Positions 34,240 to 35,999 of a stretch of DNA of 35,999 bases are shown here, one piece after another. The translations under genes and the position numbers were made by a program. This DNA comes from Pseudomonadota bacterium. Its GTDB lineage: Bacteria > Chloroflexota > UBA6077 > JAJPHF01. The notes beneath the pieces were generated by a model, which searched no databases, was not told where the DNA came from, and saw nothing but the letters and a program-made list of their open reading frames with translations. How positions within the stretch are numbered: the first letter of the stretch is position 1; every line of letters begins with the position of its first letter. The stretch is from positions 1 through 35,999 of the forward strand of contig JAJPHF010000076.1 in the NCBI GenBank assembly GCA_021325365.1, in the 5' to 3' direction.

Positions 34240-34442
34240 CGCGGGCCTCCTTCTCGCTCAGCTCCCGCGGCGCCCGCCTCGTGCGGCCGGGCGTCGCCGC
34301 CTATGATACACGCCAAACGCGCGCAGCGGCGGAGCCGCTGCACCTCTGCGCTCTCCGCCTAGCGGCGAGCGACGGGGCGTGCGCGGCCGCGGCGGCCTGC
34401 TCTATTATCCTGGACACGAGAGCGCGACGAGGGAGACAGGCT
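34240..34442. promoter_or_regulatory. Divergent promoter region, hydrolase / MetE-like gene
   Basis: On the plus strand, TATTAT (34403-34408) is a plausible -10 for the MetE-like gene. On the minus strand, TATCAT (34308-34303) is one for the hydrolase. Neither has a good -35. Between them lies the perfect hairpin GCAGCGGC-gga-GCCGCTGC (34323-34341), which could be a shared operator. No riboswitch is apparent; the predicted leader of the MetE-like mRNA is only about 30 nt. Confidence 0.4.
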
Positions 34443-35603
34443 GTGAGACGCAGCACCGACCGCATCCTGACGACGCACGCCGGCAGCTTGCCGCGCCCGC
34501 CCGACCTGCGGGAGATGCTCACGGCGCGCAGCAACCACGAGCCCTACGACGAGGCGGCCTTCGCCGCGCGCGTCAAGGAGGCCGTCGCCGAGGTCGTCCG
34601 CCTGCAAGCCGACAGCGGCGTCGACGTCGTGAACGACGGCGAGCTGAGCAAGCCCAACTTCACCAACTACGTGCGCGAGCGCGTAAGCGGCTTCGAGGTG
34701 CGCCAGTACAAGCCCGGCGAGGGCCCACCCGCTTGGAGCATCTCGGCGCGCGACCGGCAAGAGTTCGGCGAGTACTTCGCCACCCGCGGCGGCCGCGCGC
34801 AGATCGGCACCAACCAGCGCGGCGCGATCGCCGTGGCGCCGCTCGAGTACGTGGGACAGGCGGCCGTACAGGCCGACATCGCGAACTTCAAGGCGGCGCT
34901 CCAGGGCGTCCAGGTCACGGAGGCGTTCCTGCCTGCGGTCGCGCCGGGCTCCATCGAGCACTGGATGGCGAACGAGTACTACCCGAGCGAGGAGGCGTAC
35001 CTCTACGCCATCGCCGATGCGATGCACGAGGAGTACAAGGCGATTGCCGATGCCGGCTTCATCCTGCAGATCGACAACCCCGACTTGCCGGACGCCTGGG
35101 GCATGTACCCCGGCATGGAGCTGCCAGAGTACCGCAAGTACGCCCAGGTGCGCATCGAGGCGCTGAACCACGCGCTGCGCGACATCCCGCCCGAGCAGGT
35201 CCGCCTGCACGTCTGCTGGGGCAGCTACCACGGGCCGCACAAGTACGACATCCCGCTGCGCGACATCGTGGACCTGGTGCTCAGCGTGCGCGCGGGCGCC
35301 TACTCGGTCGAGGCCTCGAACCCCCGCCACGCGCACGAGTGGGCCGTCTGGCAGGACGTGAAGCTGCCCGAGGGGAAGATCCTGATCCCCGGCGTGGTGA
35401 GCCATTGCAGCGACTTCGTGGAGCACCCCGAGCTGGTGGCCGAGCGGCTGGTGCGCTACGCGCGGCTCGTGGGCCGCGAGAACGTCATCGCCGGCAGCGA
35501 CTGCGGCCTCGGCGGCCGCGTCGGCCACCCGTCGCTCGTCTGGGCGAAGTTCCAGGCCATGGCGGAGGGCGCGCGCCTGGCGAGCAAGCAGCTGTGGGGT
35601 TAA
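34443..35603 (+). CDS. MetE-like cobalamin-independent methyltransferase (C-terminal catalytic domain only)
   Basis: A 386-residue TIM-barrel protein equivalent to the catalytic half of cobalamin-independent methionine synthase, without the N-terminal MetE domain. It opens with RRSTDRILTTHAGSLPRP. The zinc ligands are all present: His256 and Cys258 in LHVCWGSYHG, Glu290 in YSVEASNPRHAHEW, and Cys354 in AGSDCGLGGR. Short proteins of this type activate a thiol on zinc for methyl or alkyl transfer. Besides methionine synthesis they include epoxyalkane:CoM transferase and demethylation enzymes. GTG 34443 with GAGGGAG 7 nt upstream is preferred; the longer frame from 34281 adds low-complexity sequence. 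It precedes a Rieske oxygenase in the same direction, so a role in C1 or alkyl transfer during catabolism is as likely as methionine supply. Confidence 0.88.
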   Translation: MRRSTDRILTTHAGSLPRPPDLREMLTARSNHEPYDEAAFAARVKEAVAEVVRLQADSGVDVVNDGELSKPNFTNYVRERVSGFEVRQYKPGEGPPAWSISARDRQEFGEYFATRGGRAQIGTNQRGAIAVAPLEYVGQAAVQADIANFKAALQGVQVTEAFLPAVAPGSIEHWMANEYYPSEEAYLYAIADAMHEEYKAIADAGFILQIDNPDLPDAWGMYPGMELPEYRKYAQVRIEALNHALRDIPPEQVRLHVCWGSYHGPHKYDIPLRDIVDLVLSVRAGAYSVEASNPRHAHEWAVWQDVKLPEGKILIPGVVSHCSDFVEHPELVAERLVRYARLVGRENVIAGSDCGLGGRVGHPSLVWAKFQAMAEGARLASKQLWG

Positions 35604-35634
35604 CTGATAGGAGCTCAGCGCGCCTAGACGGCGG

Positions 35635-35755
35635 GTAGGGGCGCGCTGATGGAGCGCCGACTAGATCCGCTATTCCGGCTGGTGTAGGGGCGCGGCAAGC
35701 AGCGCCCTGCCGCGGTGATGCGCGACCCGGCGGAGGGACGTTGCTTGCTGCGCCC
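35635..35755. repeat. Two GTAGGGGCGCG hairpin units and a long inverted repeat
   Basis: GTAGGGGCGCG occurs at 35635-35645 and 35684-35694, and each copy can fold back on a following GCGCC. GGGCGCGGCAAGCA (35688-35701) is also matched at 13 of 14 positions by the complement at 35742-35755. The repeats fill much of the 240-bp gap between the MetE-like and Rieske genes and probably belong to a genome-wide intergenic repeat family. They could also terminate the MetE-like transcript. Confidence 0.55.
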
Positions 35756-35843
35756 GCGTCCGCAGGCGCGTCCCCGGCCCCGCCAGCGCCATACCGAAGC
35801 TAAGTCAGCAACCTTGATCGCTGCGTCGGGGGGAAAGTCAGAC

Positions 35844-35999
35844 ATGCTGTCTAAAGAGCTAAATGAGTTGTTGACGCGCACCGGGCCGGGCGCGCCGATG
35901 GGCGCCTTCCTGCGCCGCTACTGGCTGCCGGCGCTGCTGAGCGAGGAGATCCCCACGCCGGACTGCCCGCCGGTGCAGGTGCGGCTGCTGGGCGAGGAG
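35844..35999 (+). CDS. Rieske aromatic ring-hydroxylating oxygenase, N-terminus (cut by window end)
   Basis: Only 52 residues are visible: MLSKELNELLTRTGPG, then MGAFLRRYWLPALLSEEI and PPVQVRLLGEE. This is the characteristic start of phthalate-4,5-dioxygenase/vanillate-demethylase-type Rieske oxygenase alpha subunits, whose 2Fe-2S CxH...CxxH motif would follow outside the window. Such enzymes hydroxylate or O-demethylate aromatics using electrons from a reductase. ATG 35844 has GGGGGGAAAG about 7 nt upstream. The first codons (CTG TCT AAA GAG CTA AAT) are less GC-rich than the rest, common at translation starts. The substrate cannot be judged. Confidence 0.82.
   Translation, partial: MLSKELNELLTRTGPGAPMGAFLRRYWLPALLSEEIPTPDCPPVQVRLLGEE

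Noticed and set aside
33187..34362. 391-codon plus-strand frame over the alpha/beta hydrolase
   Set aside because: The minus strand has the catalytic triad and an AAGGAGG ribosome site; the plus frame has no features.
34403..34442. S-adenosylmethionine or cobalamin riboswitch before the MetE-like gene
   Set aside because: The predicted leader is about 30 nt, too short, and shows no conserved riboswitch core.
34359..35638. Long frames on both strands over the MetE-like gene, including a 419-codon plus-strand frame
   Set aside because: Out-of-frame shadows with Arg/Gly-rich translations; the MetE-like frame carries all four zinc ligands.

Overview
The window is a GC-rich bacterial chromosomal segment. 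It has strong AGGAGG-type ribosome binding sites, several GTG starts and recognisable sigma-70-type promoters. Single-module type I PKS proteins sit beside six-fold-repeat DUF5671-like membrane protein, LVIVD-repeat, BBE-type oxidase, MetE-like and Rieske genes. This mix suggests an uncultured Chloroflexota bacterium. That is an inference from gene content, and Tectomicrobia or a high-GC actinobacterial relative cannot be excluded.

Region 1 (1-16722, minus strand) is the right-hand end of a modular type I polyketide synthase operon. Transcription runs leftward through four tightly packed genes, each holding one module: KS-AT-(dead half DH)-KR-ACP at 11509-16722, KS-AT-DH-ER-KR-ACP at 4877-11506, KS-AT-ACP at 1578-4853, and a gene starting with a KS that runs off the left edge (1-1498). 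Short C-terminal acidic tails and N-terminal coiled coils look like docking partners, so the order of genes is probably the order of chain extension. The first gene lacks an N-terminal docking segment and has a divergent but intact KS, so it probably accepts a starter from a non-PKS source. No loading module, thioesterase or tailoring enzyme is visible inside the window.

Region 2 (16723-18995) is a hairpin-rich leader and spacer. It includes a perfect 17-bp hairpin, an orphan NMT1/SsuA-type lipoprotein (17436-18599, minus), and a cluster of small degenerate repeats.

Region 3 (18996-23710) holds a two-gene membrane operon on the plus strand: a one-helix protein and a large protein built of six two-helix repeats. 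Facing it on the minus strand is a PadR regulator followed by an FAD monooxygenase. The PadR promoter is near-consensus. A perfect 8-2-8 palindrome overlaps its -10 box, and a set of helically phased TGTGAGCG repeats lies upstream.

Region 4 (23711-29467, plus strand) is a run of unrelated genes: a small CxxC/CxxC protein, a GH133-type glycogen debranching enzyme, a cation diffusion facilitator, a two-domain VOC protein and an atypical membrane protein. Two gene remnants sit among them: the C-terminal tail of an alpha/beta hydrolase and an internal piece of an LLM-class flavin monooxygenase.

Region 5 (29468-35999) is catabolic in flavour: LVIVD propeller protein, Tat-exported bicovalent-flavin oxidase, a frame-disrupted LamG-like gene, an alpha/beta hydrolase of the FrsA/DHPON-hydrolase type, a MetE-like zinc methyltransferase, and the first 52 residues of a Rieske ring-hydroxylating oxygenase cut by the right edge.
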